Positions 40,177-48,644 of a stretch of DNA of 58,624 nucleotides are shown here, piece by piece; position 1 is the first letter of the stretch; the number at the start of each line of letters is the position of its first letter. The notes below the pieces were generated by a model. That model ran no database searches and was not told the origin of the DNA. It saw nothing but the letters and a program-made list of their open reading frames with translations. The DNA is from Candidatus Vecturithrix granuli (GTDB lineage: Bacteria; Moduliflexota; Moduliflexia; Moduliflexales; Moduliflexaceae). The position numbers and the translations under genes are program-made. The stretch is from assembly GCA_000739535.1 (NCBI GenBank), contig DF820463.1, positions 544,727 to 603,350 of the forward strand. Direction: 5' to 3'.

Positions 40177-41289
40177 ATGGTGGATATTGCAATTCATGTT
40201 GCCGCGGCGGCCGTGACATGTCAGGCAGCCTTATATCTTGATGCTCGCACGCCAGATCCTTCACTTTCTGCCAGGCGGCCATATCTTTTTGGAACTGGCT
40301 GTTTCGCGCTTGGGATTTTATCGCACCTGGCGTTAGATACGATTCCTCATTGTAATATGCTCTATAGTATCGGAAATAGCCTCCTCCCAGACTTTTTCCC
40401 TGAATCACTCTGGAAATTGTTGAAAGTAGGTATCTGTATCCCTCCACTCATTCTCTGGTTTCTTTTTCTTGCCAGAGATCATCCGAAATTTGTACTCGCC
40501 GCCCTTGCAGGCGGACTGTACCCGGATTTCGAAAAAGGGGCGTATCTTGCTACACTTCTTCCCCGGTCGTTCGTGCTCTTCCCTTTCCATAGCTACTCGT
40601 ATTCATCCTCCGGGTGGGAAGTCAAATACCGGCATGTGCTGATTGTCGCTGAAATTGGACTGCTATCCGGATTATTAGCTCTGATGCACTGGTTCGGACA
40701 AAAACATCGCACTCAGCATCCAGGGCCAAACAGTTCGTTTAAAGCCTGGTACCGCGAAATCCGGCTTCACCTTCGCTCCTTCGCTGGTACCATCCTGGAG
40801 AAAACTGTCTGTCGGTTCTCAGTACAACAGTTGACCATCATCTATTTTTTCAGCCTTATCACTATTTTCGTATTATCAGATACAGGGTGGCCTCAGCACG
40901 TTCAAACGGAATTGTATATGTATGTTCCGCAGGTGTGGGGCAAACACCTACCGTCGCGTTTACCTTATGACGATAAAATTGCCCATTTCTTGATGATGGG
41001 GATGTTAGCGTTGCTGGCTAACCTGAGTTTGCACATCTCCGCTTTCAAAATACCGCGCATGAACATCCTGAAAGGAAGTGTGTTTGTACTCACTTTTGCG
41101 ACGCTTGAAGAAGGATCGCAGTTGTTCTTCTCGGCGCGAACCTTTTCCTGGGGGGATTTGATGGCGAGTTATCTCGGGGTCATCTGTGCTGATGTCCTTC
41201 TCCGCTATCTTATCCATCATCGTCAGGTAGCTGAAAAAAGATTACCGACAATACTCGCAAAAATGGTGTATCAACAGAGTCAACAATAA
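40177..41289 (+). CDS. Fusion of YdjM-like membrane hydrolase and VanZ-like domain
   Basis: This protein of 370 residues has two parts. Residues 1-190 resemble YdjM-type membrane-bound metal-dependent hydrolases: IAIHVAAAAVTCQAALYLDA, LGILSHLALDTIPHCNML, LAGGLYPDFEKGAYLATLLPRSFVLFPFHS. Residues 225-350 form a VanZ-like four-helix domain: DKIAHFLMMGMLALLANLSL, FATLEEGSQLFFSARTFSWGDLMASYLGVICADVLLRYL. Start at GTG 40177 or nearby (MVDIAIH), after AAAAGGAGGTTATG. The N-terminal half is paralogous to the gene at 41859. The substrate is unknown; a role in the cell envelope is likely from membrane topology. Confidence 0.8.
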   Translation: MVDIAIHVAAAAVTCQAALYLDARTPDPSLSARRPYLFGTGCFALGILSHLALDTIPHCNMLYSIGNSLLPDFFPESLWKLLKVGICIPPLILWFLFLARDHPKFVLAALAGGLYPDFEKGAYLATLLPRSFVLFPFHSYSYSSSGWEVKYRHVLIVAEIGLLSGLLALMHWFGQKHRTQHPGPNSSFKAWYREIRLHLRSFAGTILEKTVCRFSVQQLTIIYFFSLITIFVLSDTGWPQHVQTELYMYVPQVWGKHLPSRLPYDDKIAHFLMMGMLALLANLSLHISAFKIPRMNILKGSVFVLTFATLEEGSQLFFSARTFSWGDLMASYLGVICADVLLRYLIHHRQVAEKRLPTILAKMVYQQSQQ

Positions 41290-41308
41290 AGTGATGGAGG
41301 AAAAAACG

Positions 41309-41707
41309 ATGTTCGGAAAAACCTTTTGGAACTATGGGTTGGGGATTCATCTCAGTGTTGTGACGACAATTTCGCTGTCAGCGTATTGGGGAATCTTACC
41401 GACGACCTACAAGGTCATTCCCCACGCTGATTTATGGGGGCATCTGGTGCTTGTGGGATTATTAGCCTTTTTTCTCGATGGGGCGTTCCGCTTTCGCCCT
41501 CTTTTTTCCGGTAAACTGGCGTTTTTGCGGCTCGCTCCGGCGTTGATGATCGTGATCGCTGCGCTTGAAGAACTTCTCCAATCCTTTTCTCCACGCCGCA
41601 CAGCGAGTATTTCTGATTTTCTCGCTGACGTGCTTGGTATTTTATTAGGGTCTTGGTTTGCAAAGTATCTGGTTGAACGCTACGGCGAGACCTCTGAAGC
41701 GAAGTAA
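41309..41707 (+). CDS. VanZ-like membrane protein
   Basis: This protein of 132 residues has four transmembrane helices with VanZ features: HADLWGHLVLVGLLAFFLDGAF near the N-terminus and ALEELLQSFSPRRTASISDFLADVLGILLGSWF at the C-terminus. The start at 41309 is preceded by GGAGG eight bases away; starts at 41291 or 41294 would place that site inside the gene. It duplicates the C-terminal domain of the upstream gene, whose stop is 20 bases away. VanZ proteins confer teicoplanin tolerance in enterococci, but most family members have unknown roles. Confidence 0.88.
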   Translation: MFGKTFWNYGLGIHLSVVTTISLSAYWGILPTTYKVIPHADLWGHLVLVGLLAFFLDGAFRFRPLFSGKLAFLRLAPALMIVIAALEELLQSFSPRRTASISDFLADVLGILLGSWFAKYLVERYGETSEAK

Positions 41708-41776
41708 CAATTTCGTACTACATGGTCAATGGAGTGAATATGAGCGTAGGCTCACCCAACATCATGAAAATCACAA

Positions 41777-41832
41777 GCTCGTAGTAGCCGCTTTAGCGGC
41801 GTAAAGAAACGCTAAAGCGTTTACTACAAACG
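41777..41832. repeat. Family D double hairpin
   Basis: GCTCGTAGTAGCCGCTTTAG with CGGC, then AACGCTAAAGCGTTTACTAC. It lies about 20 bases before the ribosome-binding site of the gene at 41859. Bases 41739-41770 repeat the family A linker ATGAGCGTAGGCTCACCC. Confidence 0.75.
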
Positions 41833-41858
41833 GTTATTTTCACAGGAGGACAGATATT

Positions 41859-42458
41859 ATGGATTTACCGATTCATCTGGCAACCGGGGCGTTAGTTGGC
41901 AGCGTGGTTCTTTATGTTGACCAGACCATGCCTCACAATTCCAATTCACCTCGACAATTGGTAAAGGTAGGCGTTGCATGTTTTTTGCTGGGGGTGCTTT
42001 CCCATCTGTTATTGGATGCGATGCCGCACTACGACTGGTTATTTTACATTACAATTTTTAAACCGCTTCCTTTCTGGTGGCACATTCCGCAGGTTATTGC
42101 GGCCATACCGGTCGTAGCATTCACCTGGTACATGCTGCACGATCATTCGGTCATCGCCATGATCTCGCTCCTGGGCGGAATCTATCCTGACCTTGAAAAA
42201 TTGGCCTATTTTGATTTCCACCTGCCGCGTGAGCTTGTCATCTTTGAGCAGCATAGCTGTTATCTCTCGCAATGGAGGTCCTGGGAACTTGCGCATAAAA
42301 CATTCTTGATCGTCTTTGAAACGCTTTTGCTACTCACGTTATTGATGTTAGCGTATTGGATTTCAGTGCAACGGAACAAACGTGCGCTTTCAACAGCGTA
42401 TTTTGAGGTGACATATGAAAACATACTGGCATCCAAAACAGATGCAGATTGCGCCTGA
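41859..42458 (+). CDS. YdjM-like membrane-bound metal-dependent hydrolase
   Basis: This protein of 199 residues shares all key blocks with the N-terminal half of the 40177 gene: DLPIHLATGALVGSVVLYVD, LLGVLSHLLLDAMPHYDWLF, LLGGIYPDLEKLAYFDFHLPRELVIFEQHS. Conserved His/Asp residues (IH, LSHLLLDAMPHYD, YPDLEK, QHS) could bind metal. About four transmembrane segments are predicted. The start follows CACAGGAGGACAGATATT. Its end overlaps the radical SAM gene by 44 bases, so the two are tightly linked. Confidence 0.82.
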   Translation: MDLPIHLATGALVGSVVLYVDQTMPHNSNSPRQLVKVGVACFLLGVLSHLLLDAMPHYDWLFYITIFKPLPFWWHIPQVIAAIPVVAFTWYMLHDHSVIAMISLLGGIYPDLEKLAYFDFHLPRELVIFEQHSCYLSQWRSWELAHKTFLIVFETLLLLTLLMLAYWISVQRNKRALSTAYFEVTYENILASKTDADCA

Positions 42459-43932
42459 GTTACATCCGGCGTTTCGTCCTGAAAGAGTCGAACGACATAT
42501 TGTGTTACTGCTCAACCCCTTTTATCCTAAAGATCCCCGCGCCAGCTTCGGCAAACATGTGCTCACGCCAACACTGGCGTTAACCAGCCTGGCTGCCGCG
42601 ACGCCGCCGGAATGGGAGGTCAGGTATTGGGATGAAAATCTGCTGCAAGGGCCGCCGCCCTGCGAACCGTTTCCCCAGGTTGTGGGAATCACCGTCCACC
42701 TCACCTTTGCCAAACGAGCGCACGCGCTGGCAGAGTGGTATCGCGCACGCGGCGCAATCGTGATTCTCGGCGGCCTGCACGTGCAATCCTGCCCGGATGA
42801 GGCGGTACGACATGCTGACGCCATCGCCATCGGTAACGGCGTCATTCTCTGGCCGCAGATTTTGCGCGATATTGACCGCAACTGCCTGCAAAAAGTCTAT
42901 CGGGCCGGATATGAAAATTCGTTTGATGCTGAGCCTTTCCCGATGCGCGATCTGCTTCCGCGCCGCAGCTTTTTGACAACAACCAGTCTGATCGCCACGC
43001 GCGGCTGTAAAAATCGCTGTACCTTCTGCTATCTGGCAACGAGCAAAATACGTATGCCCTATCGCTGCCGCAGAGTACGACAGGTCGCGCTGGAATTTGT
43101 GATGGATGACCAGCCTTACGCGGTGTTTACCGATAATAATCTGGGGTCTGATCCGGAGTATTTACGCCAACTCTGCCAGGCGCTGCGTCCGCTCGAAAAA
43201 ATCTGGAGCGCGGCCGTGAGCCTGGATGTGACCGATGATCCCTCGCTGGTGCGAGAAATGGCGCTGGCCGGATGTACGGGCGTGTTTGTGGGCTTCGAAA
43301 CCCTTTCAAATGAAAATCTGCATGAAACCAACAAAAAGAACACGCCAGCGCCCAAAGAGTACTCCCGGCGGGTGGACATTTTTCATCAAAATGGCATTCA
43401 AGTCAATGGCAGTTTTGTGTTTGGCTTTGATCACGACACGCCCGAGGTGTTCGAGCAGACAGCAGATTGGATTGAACGAAATCGCCTTGAGTGCGCCACC
43501 TTCCACATTCTGACGCCCTATCCGGGCACGCCGTTATTTCGGCAATTTGAACAGGAAGGGCGTTTGCTGCACAAAAATTGGGAACTCTACGATACCGCGC
43601 ATGTTGTTTTTCGCCCGAAACTCATGAGCGCTGAAACATTGGAAGAAGGGTATGGCTGGTGTTATCAACGCCTGTTTTCTCATCGTTCGATCTGGCGGCG
43701 GCGACCACAAGATGTCAAAGCGATCGCCCCGTATCTCGCCATGTCATACTTATATAAACGTTCAAACTGGCTCTGGAAATTTCTGATTGAGCATCAATTG
43801 ACAGCACTTGTCTGGCGGCCTATCGTTGAATGGACGCGGCGGCGTCATGTCAAATTTCGGCGGCAACTCGCTTCGACGCCGAAAATTGCCCAGGAACAGA
43901 CTGTTATTGTTCCTGTCAGTCCAGGAGTGTAA
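42415..43932 (+). CDS. B12-binding-type radical SAM protein
   Basis: This protein of 505 residues has an N-terminal Rossmann region (HIVLLLNPFYPKDP, VVGITVHLTFAKRAHALAEW, IVILGGLHVQSCPDEAVRHADAIAIG) of the cobalamin-binding type but without the classic DxHxxG. A radical SAM domain follows with C198-C202-C205 in RGCKNRCTFCYL. Further blocks FVGFETLSNENLHE, NGSFVFGFDHDTPE and FHILTPYPGTPLF match the large family that includes hopanoid and bacteriochlorophyll methylases. The C-terminal tail is basic. It overlaps the YdjM-like gene, and together with the VanZ domains suggests modification of a lipid or envelope component. Confidence 0.9.
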   Translation: MKTYWHPKQMQIAPELHPAFRPERVERHIVLLLNPFYPKDPRASFGKHVLTPTLALTSLAAATPPEWEVRYWDENLLQGPPPCEPFPQVVGITVHLTFAKRAHALAEWYRARGAIVILGGLHVQSCPDEAVRHADAIAIGNGVILWPQILRDIDRNCLQKVYRAGYENSFDAEPFPMRDLLPRRSFLTTTSLIATRGCKNRCTFCYLATSKIRMPYRCRRVRQVALEFVMDDQPYAVFTDNNLGSDPEYLRQLCQALRPLEKIWSAAVSLDVTDDPSLVREMALAGCTGVFVGFETLSNENLHETNKKNTPAPKEYSRRVDIFHQNGIQVNGSFVFGFDHDTPEVFEQTADWIERNRLECATFHILTPYPGTPLFRQFEQEGRLLHKNWELYDTAHVVFRPKLMSAETLEEGYGWCYQRLFSHRSIWRRRPQDVKAIAPYLAMSYLYKRSNWLWKFLIEHQLTALVWRPIVEWTRRRHVKFRRQLASTPKIAQEQTVIVPVSPGV

Positions 43933-43960
43933 GCCCTAAGCCCGATGTCCGATTATATTA

Positions 43961-44027
43961 GCTCGTAGTAAACGCTTCAGCGTTTCTGAAAAGATTGAAA
44001 ATAAAGCTAAAGCGTTGACTACGAACC
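43961..44027. repeat. Family D double hairpin, variant
   Basis: GCTCGTAGTAAACGCTTCAG with CGTTT and AGCTAAAGCGTTGACTACGA. It sits between the convergent radical SAM and aldo/keto reductase genes and may terminate either. Confidence 0.7.
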
Positions 44028-44041
44028 TTACGATGCTTATT

Positions 44042-44902
44042 TCAGTCAACAAACAACGACGTCATGCCGAGTCGTTGCGCCATATCCTGCATGGCATCAT
44101 CAGATGGACCGACCTGAAAACGCGCGGCCGCATCTAACACTTTTGGCAGGAGATGAATATCGGCGACCGTGTTTAAAAAAAGTTGAGACCGACTCAGTAC
44201 CCAATGCACCGCCAGATCGATATCCCGCTGATCTTCCAACGGTTCATACCAGGTGGCGCGAGTTTGCTCTTTTTCGCCCCAGGGGCCGCGCGTCAGAGAT
44301 TTTATGGTCTGAACGGCGACCTGCTTTTCCTGACAGACTTTGAGCAATTTTTCCACGTCAGCGGCATATTGCGGATTTTGCATGAGCACATAATTGTACG
44401 GAAACAGCACGGAATCGAAATCAAAGCGTTCTAAACTGCGCAGGTGCATTGCCGGAGCAGTCAGGCCATGCCCGGTCACGCCTAAAAAACGGGTCAATCC
44501 CTGTTCGCGGGCTTCAAGAAACGCCTCTAACGCGCCCCCGGGGCCCATGGCAATCTCCCATTCTTCCGGTTTCACCAACACGTGCATCTGCCACAAATCC
44601 ACGCTGTCAACTCGCAGGCGTTCTAATGAACGCTGTAATTCCTCTTTGGCTTCCTGATAAGTGCGTTTTTCCGTTTTGGTCGCCAGAAAAAAGGTGTGAC
44701 GATGTGCTTTCATCCAGGGGCCGATACGCAATTCCGCATCCCCATAGCTTGCGGCCGTGTCAATATGGTTGACGCCGTAGTGTAGCAGCAAATCTAACGT
44801 CCGATCCGCTTCATCCTGCGTAACCTGACTTAATGCCGCCGCGCCAAAAAGCGTGCGCGTACTCAGATGGCCTGTCCGGCCAAAGGCTTGTGTTGTAATC
44901 AT
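44042..44902 (-). CDS. Aldo/keto reductase
   Basis: This protein of 286 residues is a TIM-barrel NAD(P)H-dependent oxidoreductase. The tetrad residues are visible: Asp and Tyr in [10 protein letters not shown], Lys in FFLATKTEK and His in DLWQMHVL. The start follows ATAGGAGGTATGCC. The C-terminal half has [18 protein letters not shown] and a helix-rich end. Substrate cannot be named. It is separated from its neighbours by hairpin repeats and appears to be transcribed alone. Confidence 0.9.
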   Translation of the reverse strand: MITTQAFGRTGHLSTRTLFGAAALSQVTQDEADRTLDLLLHYGVNHIDTAASYGDAELRIGPWMKAHRHTFFLATKTEKRTYQEAKEELQRSLERLRVDSVDLWQMHVLVKPEEWEIAMGPGGALEAFLEAREQGLTRFLGVTGHGLTAPAMHLRSLERFDFDSVLFPYNYVLMQNPQYAADVEKLLKVCQEKQVAVQTIKSLTRGPWGEKEQTRATWYEPLEDQRDIDLAVHWVLSRSQLFLNTVADIHLLPKVLDAAARFQVGPSDDAMQDMAQRLGMTSLFVD

Positions 44903-44987
44903 GGCATACCTCCTATTATCATTGGCATTGGTCTTTCATAGAAGAAGCTATCATGAGCGACTACTCATCCGACGCAATGAAACTACA

Positions 44988-45054
44988 GGAATAAAGAATA
45001 AGCAAAAATCATTCCGAAGAGAATTCTTGCTTATTCTTTATTCCTGTAGTTTCA
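44988..45054. repeat. Family B hairpin, near perfect
   Basis: TGAAACTACAGGAATAAAGA with ATAAGCAA pairs with TTGCTTATTCTTTATTCCTG and TAGTTTCA, leaving a loop of about 15 bases. This is the cleanest copy of the family and lies between the aldo/keto reductase and the end of the TRAP operon. On the plus strand it follows a short ATGAGCGACTACTCATCC linker. Confidence 0.85.
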
Positions 45055-45066
45055 AAAGAGCCGCTA

Positions 45067-46356
45067 TTATCTTCTCAATCCCATGAGCATGTCGGGCAGG
45101 GCGGTCACGAGACCCGGGAAAATGATGATCAGCACGAGCACGATCCCCAGAGGGATCAGAAAGGGCAGCGTTGTCTTGACCACGTCCTCGAATTTGAGAC
45201 CCGAAACCTGGGCCATCACGAAGAGGACGATCCCGAAGGGCGGGGTCAGAAGTCCGATCATCAAGTTCAGCACCATCACGACGCCGAAATGCACCGGGTC
45301 AATCCCCACCTTCTCGATGACTGGCATAAATAGGGGACCCAGAATCAGGATGGCTACCGTGGAATCCAGAAAACAGCCTACTGCCAGCAGGAAGAGGTTG
45401 ATGATGATCAGGATCACCAGCGGGTTTGTGCTGATGGTCGTCAGGGACTCGGCGATGCGGATCGTCATTCCCGACCGCATCAGGACCCAGCCGTACATCG
45501 CCGACGCGGCGACGACAAAGCCGATCATCGCTGTCTCCCTGGCCGTCTCAATAAAAGCCCGGACAATGTCTTTCCACGAAAGCTCCCGGACGACAAATAC
45601 TCCGATGATGAGAGCGTACGACACGGCCACGCCGGCCGCCTCGGTAGGAGTGAAGAAACCGAGCCAGATGCCGCCCAGCAGGATGACCGGCGTCATGAGG
45701 GGAAGAATGGCGTCGAGAAAACTGCGGAACGCGATCGCTAAAGTCGGAAAGGGCTGCCGGGGAAGATCGTATTTCTTGGCGTAGAAAGCCACCATAAGCA
45801 TCAGGATCACGGTCATCAGCACACCCGGGATGACACCGCCGAGAAACAGACGTCCAACGGAGACGCCGGACACGAAAGAGAAAACGACCATGGGCAGGCT
45901 CGGCGGGAAAATGGGGCCTATAGTGGAAGAGGCAGCGGTAACAGCCACGCTGAATTTCCTGGAATACCCGCCTTTGGTCATGGCGTCAAGTTCTATTTGA
46001 CCAAGCCCTGCCGCGTCCACCACCGCCGCTCCGGACATTCCCGCGAAAATGAGGCTGGCCACCACATTGGCGTGGGCAAGGCCGCCAGGCAGGAATCCCA
46101 CGAGCGTGTCGGCGAACTTGAAGATCTTCTCGGTGATGCCCGCGGTGTTCATCAGCTTCGCGGCGAGAATGAAAAGGGGGATGGCCAGCAGGATGAAATT
46201 CTGGAGGCCGAACTGCATCTTCTGGGAAAGTACGGAAAACTGGAAAATCGAACCGCCGACGAGGGTCGCCGCAAGGGCGGAGATGCCCAGGGCCAGGGCC
46301 ACGGGCAGGCCGATGAGCAGAAGGACGATCAGTCCCAGCGTAAGAATGAGAATCAT
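45067..46356 (-). CDS. dctM: TRAP transporter large permease (DctM)
   Basis: This protein of 429 residues has about twelve transmembrane helices: MILILTLGLIVLLLIGLPVAL at the start, FILLAIPLFILAAKLMNTAGI, GLAHANVVASLIFAGMSGAAVVDAAGLGQIELDAM, TAASSTIGPIFPPSLPMVVF, PLMTPVILLGGIWLGFFTPTEAAGVAVSYALI and MVLNLMIGLLTPPFGIVLFVM. It is the ion-coupled membrane subunit. The start at 46356 overlaps the dctQ stop (ATGA) after GGGAGGTGCCGC. The DNA here is richer in G and C, with C-ending codons, than the flanking genes. Confidence 0.95.
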   Translation of the reverse strand: MILILTLGLIVLLLIGLPVALALGISALAATLVGGSIFQFSVLSQKMQFGLQNFILLAIPLFILAAKLMNTAGITEKIFKFADTLVGFLPGGLAHANVVASLIFAGMSGAAVVDAAGLGQIELDAMTKGGYSRKFSVAVTAASSTIGPIFPPSLPMVVFSFVSGVSVGRLFLGGVIPGVLMTVILMLMVAFYAKKYDLPRQPFPTLAIAFRSFLDAILPLMTPVILLGGIWLGFFTPTEAAGVAVSYALIIGVFVVRELSWKDIVRAFIETARETAMIGFVVAASAMYGWVLMRSGMTIRIAESLTTISTNPLVILIIINLFLLAVGCFLDSTVAILILGPLFMPVIEKVGIDPVHFGVVMVLNLMIGLLTPPFGIVLFVMAQVSGLKFEDVVKTTLPFLIPLGIVLVLIIIFPGLVTALPDMLMGLRR

Positions 46357-46832
46357 GCGGCACCTCCCGTCCCGGAACCCGCAGGAATCCTGCCGGTCAG
46401 GTCGTAATAAAGATTCAGGAGAAGATAGAAAATCATGATAATCCCGGAGAGTAAAAGCACCAGATACATGTACCCGATCTTCATCCATGCAACCGTCGGG
46501 AGTTCGATGGTCCAGTTGAGTCGCACATTGTCCCAGGCTCCTAACGTGAATATGGCCAGAAACCAGAGCATCAGAAGACGTCCGACGATGCGGAGAATTT
46601 TTTGAACTCTCTCACTCATCCGGTCGATCAGCACGGTGATCTTGATGTGCGATTCATCCTGCATGATTGCTGCGGATCCGATAAAGGCCAGAAAAATGAA
46701 GGAATATTGGGCAAGCTCTTCAGACCAGGAAGCGGGGATTTTCAGGATTACCCGAAAAACCACCGTCAGCATCGTGATGACGAACATGCACAACAGAATA
46801 ACTGCGTTGAACCTTTCTATGAATTTACGCAC
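46353..46832 (-). CDS. dctQ: TRAP transporter small permease (DctQ)
   Basis: This protein of 159 residues has four transmembrane helices and the DctQ pattern: FNAVILLCMFVITMLTVVFRVIL, PASWSEELAQYSFIFLAFIGSAAIMQDESHIKITVL, LLMLWFLAIFTLGAWDNV and YMYLVLLLSGIIMIFYLLLNLY. Start is a GTG at 46832 after AGAGGGGATAAGT. It lies between dctP and dctM as usual. It ends GRIPAGSGTGGAA, overlapping dctM by four bases. Confidence 0.92.
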   Translation of the reverse strand: MRKFIERFNAVILLCMFVITMLTVVFRVILKIPASWSEELAQYSFIFLAFIGSAAIMQDESHIKITVLIDRMSERVQKILRIVGRLLMLWFLAIFTLGAWDNVRLNWTIELPTVAWMKIGYMYLVLLLSGIIMIFYLLLNLYYDLTGRIPAGSGTGGAA

Positions 46833-46906
46833 ACTTATCCCCTCTCGAAAGAAAAATTACCCCGAAGGCCGGGCGGCCTACGGGGTCTCAGTGTCACGGG
46901 ATGCTT

Positions 46907-47905
46907 TTATTGCAGAGCGGCTTTCACTTTTTCGTAAAATTCGGGATCCCACTCTTCCTTAGCCATCTGGTCGATAACCGGCTGTACGGCCTGTTTAAAG
47001 GCGTTCTTGTCGACCTTGATCAGGGTCATGCCGAGTTTCTCGAGTTCCTCGACGAACCGGGCGTCGCCGTCCTTCGTGATGTCATTAGCGTAGGCGACAG
47101 CTTCGTTCATCGCCGCGGTCAGAAGATCCTGGTCCTCCTTGCTCAGAGTGGCCCACCATTGCGCCGAAGACAAGACCCGAGCAGCGGAGTAGATATGTTC
47201 CGTGGCCATCATATACTTCTGAGCTTCGTAAAACTTGTAGTTCAGGATCGTCTCCGGCGGGTTTTCCTGAGCTTCCACAACGCCGGTCTTCAGCGCCATA
47301 TAGACTTCACCAAAGGCGATGTTCGACGGAAGGGCCCCCAGGTGCTCCCATACCTTGAACCACGCCTTCACCGGGGGAAGTCTCATTTTGAGGCCTTTTA
47401 CTTCTTCCACTGATGTAACCGGCCGGTTCGCAGTGAGGTAACGCGCCCCGCGCAGAATAACGCCGTCGGTCCGCACGCCTCTCTCTTTTTCGATCAGGGC
47501 GGAAAGGTCTTTGCCCGGACCGTTCCAGAACTTCCAGAAGTCGTCCTGACTCGCGAACACGTAGGGAACTTCGGAAATGTAGTATTTCGGGAAGTAGGTA
47601 GAAATGTCGTTGGTGCCGAGCACACCGTACTCCACCGAGCCTTGAGACAACAGTTCGAAGGTCTGACGTTCGTCACCCATGGCATTGGACGGGTGGATCA
47701 GGATTTCGATCCGGCCGCCGGAGCGCTCAGCGACGAGTTCTTTGAACTTGTTGAGTCCCATGTCCTAGGGAGAACCGGGTGGAAAGGTTGACGCGATATT
47801 GGCAGTTATTTCCGCCGCTGCGGCCTCTTTTGTTCCGGTTGCAAAGGCAAAAACCACACCCGCGATCATGAGCAGACAGAGGGAAAGTGAAATTACCTTT
47901 TTCAT
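46907..47905 (-). pseudogene. dctP: TRAP substrate-binding protein (DctP) with in-frame amber codon
   Basis: From the ATG at 47905 (after GAGGAGGAGCT) the frame encodes a signal peptide MKKVISLSLCLLMIAGVVF and AFATGTKEAAAAEITANIAS. It is interrupted at codon 47 by TAG (47765-47767) in STFPPGSP-stop-DMGLNKF, and continues in the same frame for 284 codons with FELLSQGSVEYGVLGTND, YFPKYYISEVPYVFASQDDFW, GLKMRLPPVKAWFKVWEHLGA and EAQENPPETILNYKFYEAQKYM. These are normal DctP blocks. CAG to TAG is the simplest change. The remaining gene is intact, so the stop may be recent, suppressed or a sequencing error. Confidence 0.88.
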
Positions 47906-47924
47906 AGCTCCTCCTCTAAAATTT

Positions 47925-47963
47925 GGTAGTGGTTACGTCATCGCTGACGACGTAACCACTATC
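47925..47963. mobile_element. Short relative of the 8-bp-TSD MITE
   Basis: The 39-bp element GGTAGTGGTTACGTCATCGC ... GACGTAACCACTATC shares its termini with the 30856 element. It is flanked by TAAAATTT and TGAAATTT, an almost perfect 8-bp duplication. It sits just upstream of the dctP ribosome-binding site. Confidence 0.75.
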
Positions 47964-48125
47964 TGAAATTTTTGTAACCCCATCATAGACAAGCGGGTAA
48001 GGTAGGGGAGGTTTTGTGGGATGTCAAGTTTTTTTTGTAAAATGTGCCATGGCGCCATCTGTATAACGCTGACACCCATTTTGCCATTGAAAGACCGGAC
48101 GAATTACCCTTTCCCTTTCTCAATA

Positions 48126-48644
48126 TTATTTCTTTTTGAGCCGGATCAGGGCGCCTTCGAAATATTGTTCGATTTGCGTTTCTTCGAGAAATTCAGGGGC
48201 AGTATCAGGAATACCCTGGTAATACACAGTCATATCCGGTTTCTGGTCTTCTTCAATCTCTTCGCTCTTGTAGAAGAAAAATCGGCGTTCCGTTTTGTTT
48301 CGAAATGAGGCCCGATTCAATTTGAGCAGATTCTGTTCTTCGAATGTTTCCCCCTTGGTTACCCATTCTTCTTCTTTTGAAAAGGGATTCACCGCCAGTA
48401 CACGATAGTGCTGAAAGGGTTTTCCCGCTTCAGCGGTGCTGATCAGCTTGATGTACACCAGCGAATGTTCATCATCTGCCCCTTTAAGAATCGCCCAAAA
48501 AATCGCAAGACCTTCAGCCTGAAAGACTGAATCGGCGCCATGATATTCGTGCTTTTCTGCGGTTTCTGCAAACAACGCCTGATTTCCAACGAAACCAATC
48601 ATGGCAAATCCGAGAGTAAGCAGCAAACACAGATATTTTTTCAT
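48126..48644 (-). CDS. Hypothetical exported protein linked to FbpABC-type importer
   Basis: This protein of 172 residues has a clear signal peptide (MKKYLCLLLTLGFAMIGFVGNQALFA, cut probably after LFA). The mature part is acidic and polar with FRNKTERRFFFYKSEEIEED near the middle. I do not recognise a family. The start overlaps the stop of the ABC ATPase gene by four bases with GGGAGGTAGAAAA upstream, so it belongs to the importer operon and may be an accessory periplasmic factor. Confidence 0.75.
   Translation of the reverse strand: MKKYLCLLLTLGFAMIGFVGNQALFAETAEKHEYHGADSVFQAEGLAIFWAILKGADDEHSLVYIKLISTAEAGKPFQHYRVLAVNPFSKEEEWVTKGETFEEQNLLKLNRASFRNKTERRFFFYKSEEIEEDQKPDMTVYYQGIPDTAPEFLEETQIEQYFEGALIRLKKK

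Noticed and set aside
45083-45784. Plus-strand reading frame of 233 codons
   Set aside because: It is opposite dctM. The GC-rich foreign DNA of the TRAP operon gives long antisense frames; the peptide is low complexity and matches nothing I know.
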